From: Candidatus Doudnabacteria bacterium
Lineage (GTDB): Bacteria > Patescibacteriota > Doudnabacteria > UBA920 > 2-01-FULL-50-11
Direction: 5' to 3'
DNA length: 6,922 nt
NCBI GenBank assembly: GCA_016205055.1
Contig: JACQJK010000016.1
Span: 1 to 6,922, forward strand
Of the stretch, positions 5,846-6,922 are shown piece by piece (the first letter of the stretch is position 1; each line of letters starts with the position of its first letter). Made by a program: the position numbers and the translations under genes. The notes beneath the pieces are model-generated. The model was given only the letters and a program-made list of their open reading frames with translations. It was not told the DNA's origin and did no database searches.

Positions 5846-6850
5846 CTAGCTGTTTTTAAACCACGGTAGGACTACGTTTGCCCCGACCTTTTTATGTGCC
5901 ATGATATAACGTCTTTTGGCGAGCATGACGGGCAACTCTCGAAAAAACCGCGGCAAGACGCCTAAAGTCTTTGGTTCAAAAATCAGAATAAAAACCAGCA
6001 TAGCCAGTTCTCGGGCTAAAATCAACGGTAAATCGCGCCAAAAGGGCCAGCCGAAATCGTTTTTAATGATGCAAAACAAATGATTTTTCCAATTCCATTT
6101 TTTTACGTTGTCCGGCAGTTGCTTATGGTGGCTGATGAAGGCGGCAATTTTTTTATACCCGCCCGGACTGCTGCCGGCCAGTCGCTCGTGGTATAAAACG
6201 GCCTGGGGTACGTAACGGCAAGTAAAACCCCACAGGCGCAAGCGCCACGACAAATCCACGTCCTCCCAATAAGCGAAGAAATCCTCGTCAAAATACTCAA
6301 ACCCGCCGTCGGCTTTGGGAACTTTTGTTTGCTCAAGCGCTGATTTGCGGAAAACCGCGGCCGTTCCCGAAACGCCGAACACCGCCCTGTCCCGGTCATA
6401 CTGTCCCTGGTCGTGCTCCCGCTGCCCCCGCTCGCGCGCCCGCCGCGCTCGGTTAATTACCACGCCGGTACCGTCCAACACCCGCCCGGGCCCGGGCCGG
6501 AGCATTTTGCCGCCTGCAACGGCTACGCGATGATCGTCAAAAGCCCTAACAATATGTTTTAAAAAATCTGTGTCCAAAATCACATCCGGATTTAAAACCA
6601 TCACCAGCTCTGCGTCGGTTTGCTGAAAAGCCAGATTGTGTCCGGCTGCGTACCCTAAATTCTGCTTGTTCTGTTTGACTTGCACTTGCGGAAATGTTTT
6701 TTTTACAAAGTCGGTCGAGCCGTCCGTGGAAGCGTTATCGGTGTAAACAAAATCGAAATCGCGAAATCCTTGGGCCAGCACCGAATTAATGGCGGCATGA
6801 AGTTTGCTTCTATGATTCCAGCCAAGCAAGTTAATGAACAATTTAGGCAC
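5846..6850 (-). CDS. Family 2 glycosyltransferase with C-terminal membrane-associated tail
   Basis: A second GT-A family 2 enzyme (334 residues), probably in the same surface-glycan pathway as its downstream neighbour. Motifs are TDNASTDGST (37-46) for nucleotide binding, VLNPDV (85-90) at the metal site, a conserved RGQ..DQGQYD stretch (141-152) leading to VFGVSGTAAVFRK, and YWEDVDLSWRLR (194-205) with the acceptor-site Asp/Glu cluster. Residues 270-310 are hydrophobic with basic patches (LPLILARELAMLVFILIF), a likely membrane-attached tail beyond the catalytic domain. It starts with GTG at 6850, within the last codons of the preceding ORF (8-bp overlap), which suggests translational coupling; no SD is visible. 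The stretch 6420-6500 is notably GC-rich and codes for the Arg-rich part RARRARERG, but the protein motifs continue through it. The sugar donor is unknown. Stop is TAG. Confidence 0.92.
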   Translation of the reverse strand: MPKLFINLLGWNHRSKLHAAINSVLAQGFRDFDFVYTDNASTDGSTDFVKKTFPQVQVKQNKQNLGYAAGHNLAFQQTDAELVMVLNPDVILDTDFLKHIVRAFDDHRVAVAGGKMLRPGPGRVLDGTGVVINRARRARERGQREHDQGQYDRDRAVFGVSGTAAVFRKSALEQTKVPKADGGFEYFDEDFFAYWEDVDLSWRLRLWGFTCRYVPQAVLYHERLAGSSPGGYKKIAAFISHHKQLPDNVKKWNWKNHLFCIIKNDFGWPFWRDLPLILARELAMLVFILIFEPKTLGVLPRFFRELPVMLAKRRYIMAHKKVGANVVLPWFKNS

Positions 6851-6922
6851 GCTCTATGTGATTATGAGCCAAAGCCGAAGCGATCAAGAGCCAAAAAATT
6901 CCCACCAAACGCAAAGAATACA
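6843..6922 (-). CDS. C-terminal end of an upstream membrane protein (partial)
   Basis: The frame entering from the window edge reads 25 residues ending in TAA at 6843-6845. It contains the hydrophobic run LRLVGIFWLLIASALA followed by a short polar tail HNHIERA, which looks like a last transmembrane helix. Its stop overlaps the GTG start of the glycosyltransferase by 8 bp, a common arrangement in compact operons. In glycan clusters such a gene could be an O-antigen ligase, polymerase or flippase, but the fragment is too short to say. The other two minus frames are less hydrophobic or closed. Confidence 0.45.
   Translation of the reverse strand, partial: YSLRLVGIFWLLIASALAHNHIERA

Noticed and set aside
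6420..6500. GC-rich, Arg-rich stretch in the first glycosyltransferase as an insertion
   Set aside because: The RGQ..DQGQYD motif within it fits the GT2 family, and the reading frame and flanking motifs are continuous.
5173..6533. ORFs in other frames within the two glycosyltransferase genes
   Set aside because: They overlap clear GT2 motifs on the minus strand and have no recognisable content.
1..6922. CRISPR array, tRNA or rRNA genes, insertion sequence with transposase
   Set aside because: No regularly spaced repeats, cloverleaf, rRNA segments or transposase-like ORF are visible on either strand.

Overview
The window looks like part of a chromosome from a Candidate Phyla Radiation (Patescibacteria, Parcubacteria-like) bacterium. 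This is inferred mainly from the very compact alanyl-tRNA synthetase, which lacks the editing-domain beta-barrel and the C-terminal C-Ala domain. The absence of strong Shine-Dalgarno sequences and the scattered short palindromes fit the same picture. The standard code with UGA as stop fits, because all genes read through without in-frame UGA.

Every credible gene is on the minus strand, so transcription runs from high to low coordinates. From 6922 down to 4975 is a surface-glycan segment: the tail of a probable membrane protein, then two family 2 glycosyltransferases, packed with an 8-bp overlap and a very short gap. A sigma70-like promoter (4940-4968) then precedes a membrane-anchored C-terminal processing protease (S41/CtpA type, 3613-4857), which ends at a clear intrinsic terminator (3514-3538). 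The -35 box of the next promoter (3487-3515) starts inside the U-tract of that terminator and drives alaS (1552-3408). Between alaS and an FtsA/PilM-type actin-like ATPase gene (167-1381) lies a 166-bp interrupted palindrome (1388-1553). About 166 bp at the low end hold only palindromes and short repeats.

The most interesting signal is the palindromes. A MITE-like element with 45-bp arms fills nearly the whole alaS-ftsA/pilM gap, and its outer ends contribute the alaS stop codon and the nearest SD-like bases of the next gene. Two shorter GC-rich palindromes sit in frame inside alaS and add residues at positions where the family is normally short. This resembles the protein-coding palindromic elements known from Rickettsia. 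A related hairpin core lies in the ctpA leader. Together these suggest several families of small palindromic elements moving through this genome, tolerated even inside an essential tRNA synthetase gene. The genes themselves are ordinary: envelope glycosylation, envelope proteolysis, translation, and a division or pilus actin homologue.
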